Shown: piece by piece, positions 1-10,532 of the stretch | How positions within the stretch are numbered: the first letter of the stretch is position 1 | Layout: each line of letters starts with the position of its first letter | Origin: Nyssa sinensis | Taxonomy: Eukaryota; Streptophyta; Magnoliopsida; Cornales; Nyssaceae | Reading direction: 5' to 3' | DNA: 64,000 bases | Assembly: GCA_008638375.1 (NCBI GenBank) | Contig: CM018031.1 | Location: 64,264,688 to 64,328,687 of the forward strand | Translations under genes and position numbers: made by a program | The notes under the pieces: model-generated | Seen by the model: only the letters and a program-made list of their open reading frames with translations | Database searches by the model: none | What the model was told of the DNA's origin: nothing

Positions 1-1
1 G

Positions 2-3000
2 GCCAACTTCGGTATCAGAAGAGTTTTGGTGAACACGGGCTGTTCTACAAATATCCTGTTCTACGAACCTTTTAAGCAGTTAAAACTCGACTCAGGCGTC
101 CTAAAGGCTACCACAACAATAATGGTAGGATTTGACGAAAATCTGAGTTCACCAATTGGGGGTATCGACTTGCCAACCACTATTGGGGAGGGAGATGGTC
201 GGAAGACCCTTATATCTGAATACATGGTAGTGGATTCCAGATCTCCATACAACATTATCATCGGGAAACCATGGCTTCATCAGATGGGAGCAGTTACCTC
301 CACCCTTCATTAGTGTCTCAAGTATGTCCACAATGAGAAAGTCTACATGACCAAAGGCGTCCAGTCGATATCACGGGAATGTCACGTTGTGGCATTAAAA
401 GGAAAAAAGTAAAAACAGCAGTTACAGAAACCTCGGCACGCCTTCAACCAAGGAACGGGTACCGAGGCCCCCGCCGAGATCAACGAACCATTGAGCCCAA
501 GAGGGAGAGACAATGTGGCAGTACCGATCCAGGAACCAGCCAGGGTGTTGGTAAGCACCGAAGGTGAAGGGCGCTACTTACAGCTCGGGGCCGACTTACC
601 CCAATCGGAGCAGGATGAGATCACCGAGTTCCTAAAGGATAACCTGTTGGTCTTCGCATGGGAAACCAACGATATGGAGGGAATAGACCCCTCCCTCATC
701 TGCCACAAATTGATGACGGACCCAACTTTCCCCCCGGTCAGACAAAAACGACTGACCTTCGCCCCGAAAAGGCACAAGGTGATCAACGAAGAAGTCCGAA
801 GGTTGCTGGATGCCAACTTGATACGAGGGGTGTTCTATCTGAAGTGGTTAGCCAACACCGTCCTTGTCAAGAAGAAGAACGGTAAGTGGCGTGTCTGCGT
901 TGACTACACCGACCTCAACAAAGCTTACCCCAAGGACAGCTTCCCGCTGCCTAGAATCGACCAATTAGTCGACGCCACTGCAGGCCACGAGATGATGAGC
1001 TTCATGGATGCATACTCTGGATACAACCAGATCCAGATGCATCCCCCAGACCAAAAAAAGACGTCCTTCATCTCAGAACGAGGCCTTTACTGCTACACGG
1101 TAATGCCTTTCGGACTAAAAAATGTCGGAGCTACATACCAACGATTGGTGAACCGGATGTTTGGGCCTTTGCTCGGTAAAACTATGGAGGTCTACATAGA
1201 TGACATGTTGGTCAAAAGCCAGAAAAAGAGTGAGCACGTCGAACACTTAAGGCAGACCTTCGACATACTCAAAAAACACAAGATGAAGCTGAATCCTTCA
1301 AAATGCACGTTCGGGGTCAGCAGAGGCAAGTTTCTCGGCTTCTTGATCTCACAAAGGGGGATAGAGACAGACCCTCTGCAAATCAAGGCTTTAATAGAAC
1401 TAGAACCCCCGAGGTCCAAAAAGGAGATCCAGGCTTTGAACGGAAGGATTGCAGCTCTGAACAGGTTCATCTCCAGGTCCACCGACCGCTGCCTCCCATT
1501 CTTCAAAGCCCTAAGAGGAAGTAAGGCCCTAGAATGGACCCCAGAGTGCGACAAAGCTTTTTCGGAGGTAAAGCAATACATGTCGTCACTAGAGCTCTTA
1601 TCCAAACCTGTGCAAGCGGAAAGGCTCTTCCTATATCTCGCCGTGTCCGAGAACGCGGTAAGCTCTGCACTGGTCAGAGAGGAACAGGGATGCCAGAAGC
1701 CCGTATTCTATGTTAGCAAGGCGCTTCTCGGATCTGAAAAATGGTACCCTGAGGTGGAAAAGCTGGCATTCGCCTTGATAATATCCGCTAGGAAGCTCCG
1801 GCCTTATTTCCAAGCCCACGCGATTATGGTCCCGACCTGCCACCCCCTGAAAGCGATTCTGCACAAGCCTGACACATCAGGACGCCTAATAAAGTGGTCT
1901 GTGGAGTTGGGAGAATTCGATATATCTTACGCACCCAGGACTGCCATTAAGGCGCAGGCCTTGGCAGACTTCGTCGCAGAGTTTACGTCACGTCTGGAAG
2001 GTAACATCCTAGCAAACTCGGATGCGACGGTATGGCACATGTACGTCGATGGTTCTTCTACCGAGAAGGGCTCCGGTGTAGGTATCGTACTGCAATCTCC
2101 GGATGGTGTGACAACAGAAAAGGCCCTCACCTTGAGCTTCAGAGCATCCAATAATGAGGCCGAATACGAAGCGTTAATCTTAGGCATGAAGCTAGCGTTA
2201 GAATGCGGTGCTTGCAACCTTGAAGCATTCTCTGATTCCCAGCTGGTAGTGAGCCAGGTGCTGGGAGAATTCACAGCCAAAGATGATCGGATGATAAAAT
2301 ACGCTGAATTGGTGAACTCCTTAGAGAAATCATTTTCCAAGTTTACTATTCATAAGGTAGAAAGAGGTTAGAACACCCAAGCCGATGCCTTGGCAAACAT
2401 GGCCTCTCGCCAGGAGCCTGATAAGGATTCCGAGGTTAGCATTTCTCGCCAGGTAGCACCCAGCATCCAAAGGGTCCATCCCATCTGTTGCGCCGAGCAA
2501 CCTGGGGATTGGAGGATCCCCATCATCCAGTACTTACAAGAAGGGAAGCTGCCGGAGGATAAGAACCACGCTCGAAGTATACGAATCAGGTTAGCAAGGT
2601 ACCTTATTTTAAACGAAAAGCTCTGTCGCAGGTTCTACACCCAGCCCCTCCTAAGATGCCTATCTCCTGAGGAGTCAGAATACGTCCTGGCCGAGATCCA
2701 CGAAGAAATATGTGGGAACCATAACAGAAGCAGAAAGATCACACATCGAGCCCTGACTCACGGTTATTACTGGCCTCGTATGCTCCAACACGCCAAGGAA
2801 TACGTGAAGAGGTGCGATAAGTGTCAACGCTTCGCGTCGTACCAACACCAGCCGCATCAGGAACTCACTCCCATCGTAAGTCCATGGCCCTTTGTGCAAT
2901 GGGGGATGGATATCGTGGGCCCATTGCCGAAGGCACCGCAGAACAGAAGATATTTGCTTGTCGCCATCGATTACTTTTCCAAATGGGCAGAAGCGGAACC

Positions 3001-3742
3001 CCTAACTCGCATTACAGAGGCAGAAGTAAAAAACTTTGTATGAAAAAACGTCGTTTACAGGTTCGGAGTCCCTCGAGTTATCATTTCAGACAACGGTACT
3101 CAATTTGCCGGGAAAGTGTTCGCTAAATTCTGTTATGACCTGCACATCAGCCACCATTTCTCTTCTCCCGGTCACCCCCAAGCAAACGGACAGACAGAGG
3201 TGACCAACCGAACCATCCTCGAAGCTATCAAAAAGAGGTTAGAGCAGGCCAAAGGGAGGTGGGTTGAAGAACTACCAGGAGTACTCTGGGCATACCGAAC
3301 CACAAGGAAAACGTCAACGGCCGAGACGCCCTTCTCACTCGTATACGGTACCGAGGCTGTTATCCTTGTGGAAATTGGCATGCCGACACTAAGAACAGAA
3401 ACCTTCGACCAGAATGCAAACAACCTCCAGCAGGTGGAAAATCTTGATCTTCTAGAAAAAAAGAGAGAACAAGCGGGGATAAGGGCTGAAGAATATCGGC
3501 GAAGGGTGGCCAAAAGCTTCAATCAGAAAGTGAAACCCGTAAGCCTGGGGTTCAACGACCTGGTTCTAAGAAGAGTCTTCCCCAATACTAAGGATCCCGC
3601 CATGGGAAAGCTATCCCCGAACTGGGAGGGACCTTACAAAATCATCAAGATCAACAGGCCTATGACCTATTGGCTAGAAGATATGTTTGGGAAACCAGTG
3701 CCGAGGCCCTGAAATGTTGAGCATCTAAAAAAGTACTATCAA
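2..3742 (+). pseudogene. Ty3/gypsy pol polyprotein (PR-RT-RH-INT), five internal stops
   Basis: One continuous reading frame (codons in phase with base 26) covers retropepsin (about 2-310), RT (about 770-1320, with YIDD at about 1193-1204), RNase H (about 2038-2400, with the MYVDGSS aspartate, EAEYEA glutamate and SDSQ aspartate) and integrase (HHCC zinc finger about 2690-2830; DDE core about 2890-3230 with GMDIVGP, SDNGTQF and the glutamate of NGQTEVTNRT). The frame is broken only by in-frame stops at 311-313, 410-412, 2369-2371, 3041-3043 and 3710-3712; no frameshift was found over 3.7 kb. The protease D-T/S-G triad reads N-T-G, so the catalytic Asp is lost. The family assignment is certain, and so is the inactivity of this copy. 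Confidence 0.95.
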
Positions 3743-3774
3743 TAAATCTTTTTTATTACTATTAAGAATATGCT

Positions 3775-4040
3775 TGCCATATATAGCCAAAGGCCCCTAC
3801 GAGCAAGAGCGTTGTAAGTAAGGTCTCCAATAAACAGGTCCTCAGACCTGCGCCAAAGGCCCCTACGAGCAAGAGCGCTGTAGGTAAGGTCTCCAATAAA
3901 TAGGTCCTCAGACCTGGTCCAAAGGCCCCTACAAGCAAGAGCGCTGTAGGTAAGGTCTCCAATAAACAGGTCCTCAGACCTGGTCCGAAGGCCCCTACCA
4001 ACAAAAGCGCTATAGGTAAAATCTTAAACGAAAGGATCTC
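3775..4040 (+). repeat. 66-bp tandem repeat, about four copies, in the spacer downstream of pol
   Basis: The core 'aggcccctac' recurs at 3791, 3857, 3923 and 3989, an exact 66-bp period. Each unit carries the same run of ggtctccaataaa followed by ggtcctcagacct, the latter holding a short inverted repeat (aggtcctcagacct). Later copies diverge slightly. The period is a multiple of three, so the minus strand shows a 22-residue repeated translation, but nothing suggests that it is a protein. Tandem repeats between pol and the 3' end are common in Tat-lineage elements. Confidence 0.93.
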
Positions 4041-4402
4041 GATGAACATTCTTGAGGTCCGTTAATCATTAGGTCAAAAAACCAACTAAGAATCTAATTA
4101 TTACGTAGGCTGTTCAGTGTAATATACTGTCAATCGATACTTAAACTCTGGAACCACGGTTCCATTATCCGGCCTTAGGTCTAGATTATTCTTGGTCAGA
4201 CGTTATGCCTCTGGCGAAAGGGAAAAGTTTGTCGTCTTGATTTTAAGTTTAGTGAAGCCATAATTGAACAGTCGACTCATTCAAAATTAGTCCAAGGACA
4301 AGCATTATCTAGATGAATACAGATCGGTATAACATAAAAGATACTTTCATTAAATAATGCCCAAATAGGCCAAAGACTACATCCAAAAAAAAAAAAAAAC
4401 AA
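4041..4402. other. Element spacer between tandem repeat and antisense ORF
   Basis: No coding signal on either strand. It ends in an A-run (about 4386-4400) just past the end of the antisense ORF, which on the minus strand reads as T-rich 3' flanking sequence. Confidence 0.6.
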
Positions 4403-6470
4403 CTACTTCGGGGCGGTAGGGGGAGCAGAAGCCAGGGGGACAGCGTCTTCAACAAAGCCTTCACCTTCCTGCTCGGCAGGGGAACTCGGCGCTGACTCAC
4501 CGACCTCGACGTCGTCCAAAGTGGAGATATCAAGGTTTGGATATAGCTTCTGGATCTTCTTCCTGCAGAGCATATACCCTGAGTCCACGAGCTCCCTACC
4601 CATGGAAGTAGCCAGGCCCATCAGTCCTGCTTTTGTAGCCGCCCTAGCTTCAGCACGAGCCTCCTCTAGCTTCCGAGCCTCGGCCACCTCGGTCTCCTTC
4701 AGCCGGTTCCTCACGGATTCCAAATCTTCACGTAGTTTGTTCCTTTGGGTGAATAGGGACTCCACTCCCCGTTTGGCCTCCAAGAGTTGGGCCTCAAGGT
4801 CCCCGCACTTAGCTTCCAAAGCATTCACTTGGGCACGAGATGCCTCGAGTTCTGTACGAGAGGTGCCGAGCTCAGAGTGAGCCTTCTACAGACTAGACTA
4901 CGCCGCGCTCAATTCGGATTCAGCTAACCTCAGGCTTGATCTAGCAACGCCAAGGTCAGCCTGGGCGGTCTTTAACTCAGCCTGAAAGACCCTGGCCCTC
5001 TCGGACTGGTCGAAGCGATCCATCAAAACACCCATCGCCCAAAGACCTTGCCAGCAAGGGTACAAGAGTAAGTACAAACTAAGGCAAACAGGCGAGATTA
5101 AAGGTAAACTGAGGTTTACAAAGAACTTACCCTCGCATGACCCAACATAAGGTCAACAATAATCTGTCTCGAGGGTCTGCTTTGGAAGCCAGAAGGGAGG
5201 CTTGCCTTCAAAGCGGACTTCATGGCCTCCGACCCCGAAGTTGCTTCGCTAGGATTGGAGGGGATCGAGTTCGGTCCTTCTGACGTACTCGGAGGAGAGG
5301 GACTCGACACCTGCACCTCCGGAGTCCCAGTAGCCTTGGTAGCCTCTGCAGGCCTCTCGTCAGACCCCTACCCTTCAGATCGGGGGACCTCGGCCGCATC
5401 ATTGTTTTAGGTAGCAGGTGGTCTATCAGCCTCGGAACGCCGGGCCTCTTGGGCCTCACGATTAGCCCTCGAAATCAATCTCATCCTCTTCTAAGCAGAT
5501 GGCGCGGCAGTTGAGGAAGACGGGACGCTCTTCTTTGTCTTTGAGCTCAGTATAAATCCCGCCAACACATTCTTCATGTAAGCGCTAGCCTCATCTTTGG
5601 TGAGATTGGCTGCCATCAGATTCTGAGGTGACAACACTTCGTCGTGGGGACGATAAGCGGGCTGAAGAAGGCGTCGGTACCTCTCTGCGAGCTCGTCGGT
5701 AAACTTGGGCCTCTTCCGCTTCTTTTTATCTGTAAAAGGAACACAAAAAATCGAAGTTAAAATAGCCAGAAAAGGAAAAAGGTGAAGTCAGAGAACTAAC
5801 TTATCAGGTCTGAATACTCACCCTTCGGGCCGGTGTGCCGAAGAAAGAGACTTAGATCACCCTCAAAATCTTCACGCTCCCAGCCTCCCCCTACGAAGAA
5901 GTACCACTTCTTCTAGGTTTTATTGGAAGATGGTACCGAGGTGAGAGGTCTGAACCTCTGGTCAAAGCACGTATAAAAAAGTCCCTCCGATTTGAGGTAC
6001 TTCAGATCCATCTGACAGTGAATGAGGTCCAAATCTACTTGGACCCCATTCAAATGACCTAAAACTATGAAGGCCAAAAGCTGCCTCCAACTATTCACAT
6101 TGAGATCGGCCGGGCATATATCAAAAAATGTAAAAAATTCCACTAAGAGGGGATGGAAAGGGAGACGTACACCCAGGTGAAACCACTCAAGGTAAGCACA
6201 TATCTCTCCCTTCTTGATATCAGAGGGACGATCCGAGGACTTAGGAACTCTACAAGTCACGTTTTTTAGGAAACCGTACTGTTTCCTAATGGCCTCGAGT
6301 ATTCCCTTACTCATGGCACTCGCCCCCTCCTCCCTCACGGCTTGGCCAGACGGACTTGCCTCCCTATCACTAGACCTAAGCATGGAAGGGGAAGACGAAA
6401 TAGGGTCGGGGCTGCCCGTGGTCCTCGATTCTACCCTAGCCTTTACCTCGCCCGAGTTGGACATGGCCAC
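4403..6470 (-). pseudogene. Antisense, spliced extra ORF of the Tat element (gypsy-type 'putative transposon' domain plus coiled coil)
   Basis: This gene-like unit lies opposite to pol. Exon 1 runs 6470 to about 5822, starting with MAMSNSGEVKAR; its globular part (IRKQYGFL, FHLGVRLPFHPLLVEFF, WRQLLAFIVLG) resembles the plant 'putative gypsy type transposon' domain (Pfam PF04195). The donor GTGAGT follows at 5821. Exon 2 runs about 5729-5131 after a T-rich acceptor ending ACAG; it opens with a KKKRKRP basic cluster and is then Ser/Pro-rich, ending at GTAAGT (5130). Exon 3, about 5046-4403, is a long coiled coil (LEAKCGDLEAQLLEAKRG) with an acidic tail. Exon 1 to exon 2 keeps phase; the exon 2 to exon 3 frame is uncertain. 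A TAG replaces an expected Trp codon at about 5914, and exons 2 and 3 hold several more stops. Function in the family is unknown. Confidence 0.8.
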
Positions 6471-6941
6471 GGATAGAAAAATAAAAGCAAAGAAGAAGAA
6501 GAAGAACGAAAAATAACGAAGGGACTGGAAAATTACTGGCTCAAGGGTAGAAAGAAATGAACGACAGTCGCCGGAGTTCTCTCTTGGTCGTCGGAAATCG
6601 CCTGTATGGTCCTCAGAAGATGTTTTGAAAATGGCGAAAGTGGGAGAGCAGACGAGGAGTCCCTCTATTTATAAAGTGGCGGTAAACCTTCGTTCAAAAA
6701 GCATCTCGAGAACCGAACCAACTCTGCAGAAATGACGGCATCGGTTGATGAAACGGCGGCACATGTATTTAATGCGCTAAAGACGGTTGTCGATCTCTCG
6801 ATGTACTGAAAGACACGCTAATAGAGTGCACGATCCCTCGAGATACGGAATGACACATTAAATGCCGACCATGTGACCGTTCCAAAACCACGACCTGAGC
6901 TCTAAACGCGTCTTCAGACCCCAGGCTTAGGGGGGAGTAGC
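6471..6941. other. Antisense leader and promoter region, ending at a polypurine tract
   Basis: Holds the A/G-rich 5' leader of the antisense ORF (6471 to about 6640), its TATA box, and spacer up to the purine-rich 'aggggggag' at about 6929-6937 that should prime plus-strand synthesis at the 3' LTR. No separate gene seen. Confidence 0.6.
6666..6673 (-). promoter_or_regulatory. TATA box for the antisense ORF
   Basis: The minus strand reads TATAAATA in a GC-richer context, about 195 bases upstream of the antisense ATG at 6470 and outside the LTR. Spacing fits a start site near 6640 and a leader of roughly 170 bases. This is sequence inference only. Confidence 0.6.
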
Positions 6942-7475
6942 TGATACACCCAGAATACATCCTCAAATGGGGGTTCGACACGTGTCGAGGATAAACCGTA
7001 CGATTTAAAGTACTACCCATACCGACGTTACCTAAGTACACCGATCTCAGCATAGCTGGAGCTCGACAAGCTCGTGGTCGTGCAGCTATACCGACCTTAT
7101 AATAGCGGGATAAAAGGTAACGTATAGAAGCCGAAGAAGCAGGCGGCACTGAAAAACATGAAGGCAGAGGATGGCAGAGGAGTGGTTGAGGGCAGTCATA
7201 ATCACCGCCGTTAGGCGGCAGTGAACCTATACCCTGGAATCACCAACTCCTACCAACTCTGACAGGTAGTCACATATAAATAGAAACCGATGAGATATGT
7301 AAAACTCTCTCTTTTTTTCTCTGGGATTTATGATTATTATCTTGGATCACTTAACTAACTAAACCATCGGAGTGGTTACCACCGGAGCCCTCCCCGGTGG
7401 CTTACTAATTCCGTCCTTTTTCAGGAAACCCGATCGAGAGTGAGCCAGCCTTAAGGGGGTCAAATAGCTGCAGCA
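6942..7475 (+). repeat. 3' LTR of the Tat element
   Basis: Begins TGATACACCC just after the polypurine tract and ends ...CTGCAGCA, giving TG...CA termini and about 534 bp. A TATA box (TATAAATA, 7275-7282) and a CT-rich start region (about 7305-7320) mark the U3/R boundary. The U5 contains the GGAGTGGTTACCACCGGAG inverted repeat. The right end is set by the CA and is uncertain by a few bases because the partner LTR is outside the window. Confidence 0.75.
7275..7282 (+). promoter_or_regulatory. LTR TATA box
   Basis: TATAAATA about 200 bases before the LTR end, followed about 30 bases later by a CT-rich initiator region. It faces the bHLH gene downstream. Confidence 0.65.
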
Positions 7476-7978
7476 TAAAGTAGTTATTTAAATAAGATTT
7501 TACTCAAATTTAAATATAAATTAACACACTTTTATTCATAAACTCAAATTTAAGTAAACATAATTTTTAAATTCAAATTTTACTCAAATTTTAACTTAAA
7601 TTTAAATAAAAATATGAGTAATAGTTAGCACTGAAAATACTTCTAAAACTTTATAGTCCCACTCAAAAATAGCCCGATATATGACAGTCATGTCACTTTG
7701 CATTACTCTTCTACCCTTGCGTCCAAACAAACGCATTCCACGTTGTCGATGAGGTGTGCCATTGTCAAGAACTCGAGGGGTACGTTTGGTTTTTTACCTG
7801 CTCACCTCCAATATTTCCAGCACCCGCTCTGCGTTCAGCCTGTTACATCTTACACGTACGTACAAGTACACAGAGGCAGCAAACTAGCAAGCGCGGCCAT
7901 ATTTCATCCCCCAATTTCTTCGTTTTATCCTCGCATTTACCTTCCATCGCGGCCTGATGAAACCCTAGATGTTATCTC
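7476..7978 (+). other. Probable promoter and untranslated first exon of the bHLH gene
   Basis: 7476-7690 is AT-rich. From about 7780 the sequence becomes GC-richer and CT-rich like a plant 5' leader, contains 'aaaccctag' (7960-7968), and meets a good donor (ATCTC/GTAAGA) at 7978/7979. A very short upstream ATG-AAA-CCC-TAG lies just before the donor. I infer a non-coding exon spliced to 10519; the start site is not determined. Confidence 0.45.
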
Positions 7979-9024
7979 GTAAGAATCTGTATCTCTACCT
8001 GCCTATACCTTGCACTTCTGCATTTTGCTTTTTCAGACTGATGTGATCACTCGCGTGCGTATCTATCTATATTACCGGGTTTCGTTTGATCAGAAGATTG
8101 TTTGTTATATATCTTGTATGATATTATTACAGTTGCATGATCATTAGACGGAGAATCACTTTTAATCTTTGTTTACAGTTGTTGATTTGTTATGGCTAGA
8201 ATACTAATCTCAATCCATTCATATAGTTGATTATGTATTAGCGTTTATTGTTGAGTGCTCCGTTTTTGAGTTTGCTTATTCATGTCCTATTTCCAACAGT
8301 TAATCCAGTGCTTAATTAGTTGCCTTATACGTTATATTAGTTGGTAGATTATTCCTTAGGAAAATAAAAGAGATTATGAATATGGTTGTTACGAACGCTT
8401 CAACATGCCATAGTGTTCTATATTAGTGTTTTAAATTTTCGTATGCTCTTGTGTTGAGTGCTTTTTTTTTTCATTACGAGATTAAGGTGACCAATCTATT
8501 TGCTATTTTATTTATAGTTTGAAATGATTTTTTTATCAAGTCATTTGCAGCATTTTTCTGTTTTTGGTCATGCTCAAAGTGGTTCTATTATCAAGCGAAT
8601 ACATATTGGCTGTAATTCACTTATGAATATTCTGAAGATTTCGTTCATTAGCTTATTGTTAATTTGTTATGCTCAGATTTTTATTTATTTTTATATTCAG
8701 AAACATATCGAAATTGTAGGAAAAGAAAACTTGAAAGTTTTCAGCAGCTACTCAAACCCTAACTTGTTCCAATATTCCAAATTTCTTTTTGTTTCCTATA
8801 TTTCCTGGCATTTAAACAAGATTTTCAAGTTTTTTATTATTATTAATTTTTTGTTTGGCTATATTTTTCACCTGGAATAAGTTCTTATCCAATCTATTAT
8901 TACATTAATTTTTTGAAAGCAATCTAAGAATCTAAAGGCCAGAAGAAAAACCTAATAATATAATAAAAGCATTCACTCAAGTTCATACAGTTGCCCTAAA
9001 TCAATGCATATACATGCATTTAAG

Positions 9025-9175
9025 CTAAAGTTAGGCTAAGTACTTGAATGGATAAACATCTAGCTGCAAGGTTTGAGTCCTCGTAGAAGAAACAGGGGAT
9101 AGGGAGGAAATGGGTAGGGGAGGGTTACCTGCCATTGTGTAGTTATTGGATAAAAAATTTAAAACATCTAGCCAA
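9025..9175 (+). repeat. SINE-like fragment with pol III A/B boxes
   Basis: A B-box-like GGTTTGAGTCC at 9070-9080 sits about 30 bases after an A-box-like 'aggctaagtacttgaatgg'. The layout fits tRNA-derived plant SINEs. The 3' part is not clear and no target duplication was found. Confidence 0.45.
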
Positions 9176-9454
9176 ATTTTTAATTAAAAAACTAGCTCAC
9201 ATTTGAAGCGAAATGCTCATCATGCTCTCATTTAACTCAAATGAAAAGTTTTATACTTACGATTTCTTCTTTCGGACACACCATTGGGTTGTGGTGTTCT
9301 AGGAGTTCTTTGAGATAAGATGCTACTTTCTTTAAGATGATCCACAAATTCATTGTTTTAAGTATTCACTTCTTCAAATTGCTTGGGTCATTTGTAGCAT
9401 ATGTACAATCTTTAAAATTTGGACTAGAGTTCTAAAAGAGTTGAAAAGAAATTA

Positions 9455-9730
9455 TTAAGAGGTGATATACATTGTTGGCCCATTCTTTAATAGTTTAAGT
9501 TTTTGAGCCACTGGTTACTTAACATAGTATCAAAGCTTTGGGTTTGGGTGGTCTTGAGTTTGAGTATCTCCATTTGCTTTTATCCCCCACTTTAGTTAGT
9601 TTGTGCAAAGTTGCACTCTGTTTTGTTCTGTTATGTGTTTGTTTGACCTGAGGGCAATGTGAGAGTTTAATATATATTGTTGACCTATTCTCTAACTACA
9701 TAAGCTTTTGGAGCAACAATTTTAATTCGA
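9455..9730 (+). mobile_element. TRIM-like / decayed short LTR element
   Basis: A segment near 9470-9521 (attgttggcccattctttaa ... ttaagttttt ... cttaaca) is repeated near 9676-9725 (attgttgacctattctctaa ... taagcttttgg). The first copy is followed at once by 'tagtatcaaagc', a decayed initiator-Met-tRNA primer binding site (TGGTATCAGAGC). Two short repeats around about 150 bases with a PBS and no coding capacity is the layout of a TRIM. Ends are approximate. Confidence 0.5.
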
Positions 9731-10227
9731 TGAACCCAAATGATTACATGGCAACTGAAATTAGTACCCAAAATATCTAAATCAATGGGCTACGTTATGA
9801 AACGGGAAGTTGTAAGGCACCCCCTCCTGGATAAGTGAAGATAAGTCATAAAGATACTCTCTTTTATGGGCGTCGTGAACTCATGATCATCAATCCTCAA
9901 CTCTCCCTTATTCCTAATCCATGCTTTTTATCCAATATCTCTTCAAATTCAAAACAAAAGACTAAAACAGAGAAAACTACATGCATACAAAAATGAAGCA
10001 ATTAAAATGTGTATATATATCATTAATTTAATTTTTTAATTGATTAAAAAAAACCCATATGCTTTACTGATTTTTTTTAAAAAAGCCATATGGCTAACAA
10101 GAATACCAACACAGCGTAAAACTACCAAGTTTTAATAGAATTAGAATTGATATATTCATTCTCAGCTTATCTCTCTTTGTCTCTCTCTCTCTCTGTCTCT
10201 CTCTCTCTCTTTTATTTTCTCTCAACC

Positions 10228-10255
10228 ACCCCCCCCCCCCCAAAAAAAAAAAAAA
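10228..10255. repeat. C14-A14 tract
   Basis: C-run 10228-10241 directly followed by A-run 10242-10255, after a (TC)n repeat in the bHLH leader intron. Confidence 0.8.
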
Positions 10256-10532
10256 TTTCAAGTCTGTTTTTAATCCACTTTAAACGCATCAATTAAAATT
10301 TAACTTAAAGTAGCTTATGCTTCCTGACCTATTTTCTGAGGCACATTTGAAGTCTTTGGTTATTTCATTTCTCAATGATCTTTTGAGTCCTTATTTCATT
10401 TCTCAAATTGTTCGTCATATTTTGGTTACTCGACTGTTTAAGCATATAACAATTTTATGTGAATCCAGGCAGTTGTTCATGCTGTTTCATTGCTTGTGAC
10501 TTGTTAATATTTAAGCAGTTTGTTTGGATACT

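Larger units (their letters stand above)
1..7475 (+). mobile_element. Tat/Retand-type Ty3/gypsy LTR retrotransposon, 5' part outside window
   Basis: Read in order on the plus strand: protease, reverse transcriptase, RNase H and integrase in one frame; a 66-bp tandem repeat; an antisense gene-like region; a purine-rich tract at about 6929-6937; and a 3' LTR. The order pol, spacer, reverse-strand extra ORF, LTR is known for Tat-lineage elements (Retand, Ogre and relatives). The 5' LTR, primer binding site and gag lie before base 1, so target-site duplications cannot be tested. Internal stop codons make it non-autonomous today. The lineage call rests on the integrase and RT wording and on the antisense ORF, not on a tree. 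Confidence 0.9.
7979..10518 (+). other. Leader intron of the bHLH gene with transposon remnants
   Basis: AT-rich non-coding sequence between the putative donor at 7979 and a clear acceptor (TTAAGCAG) at 10518. Open frames inside it (for example 8524-8880) are low-complexity Phe/Ile/Leu strings. It holds a SINE-like piece near 9025-9170, a TRIM-like remnant near 9455-9730, a (TC)n tract at about 10165-10210 and a C14-A14 tract at 10228-10255. Confidence 0.45.

Noticed and set aside
3775..4040. Regularly spaced repeats as a possible CRISPR array
   Set aside because: Units are head-to-tail copies with no unique spacers, inside a plant retrotransposon.
3762..4049. 95-codon minus-strand frame with a 22-residue repeat
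   Set aside because: A by-product of the 66-bp DNA repeat, whose period is a multiple of three.
8524..8880. 118-codon open frame, hydrophobic
   Set aside because: AT-rich Phe/Ile string inside the bHLH leader intron; no homology pattern or gene signals.
10524..10532. Upstream TTG as a start for the bHLH protein
   Set aside because: The first true ATG in frame after the acceptor is 10533; non-ATG initiation has no support here.
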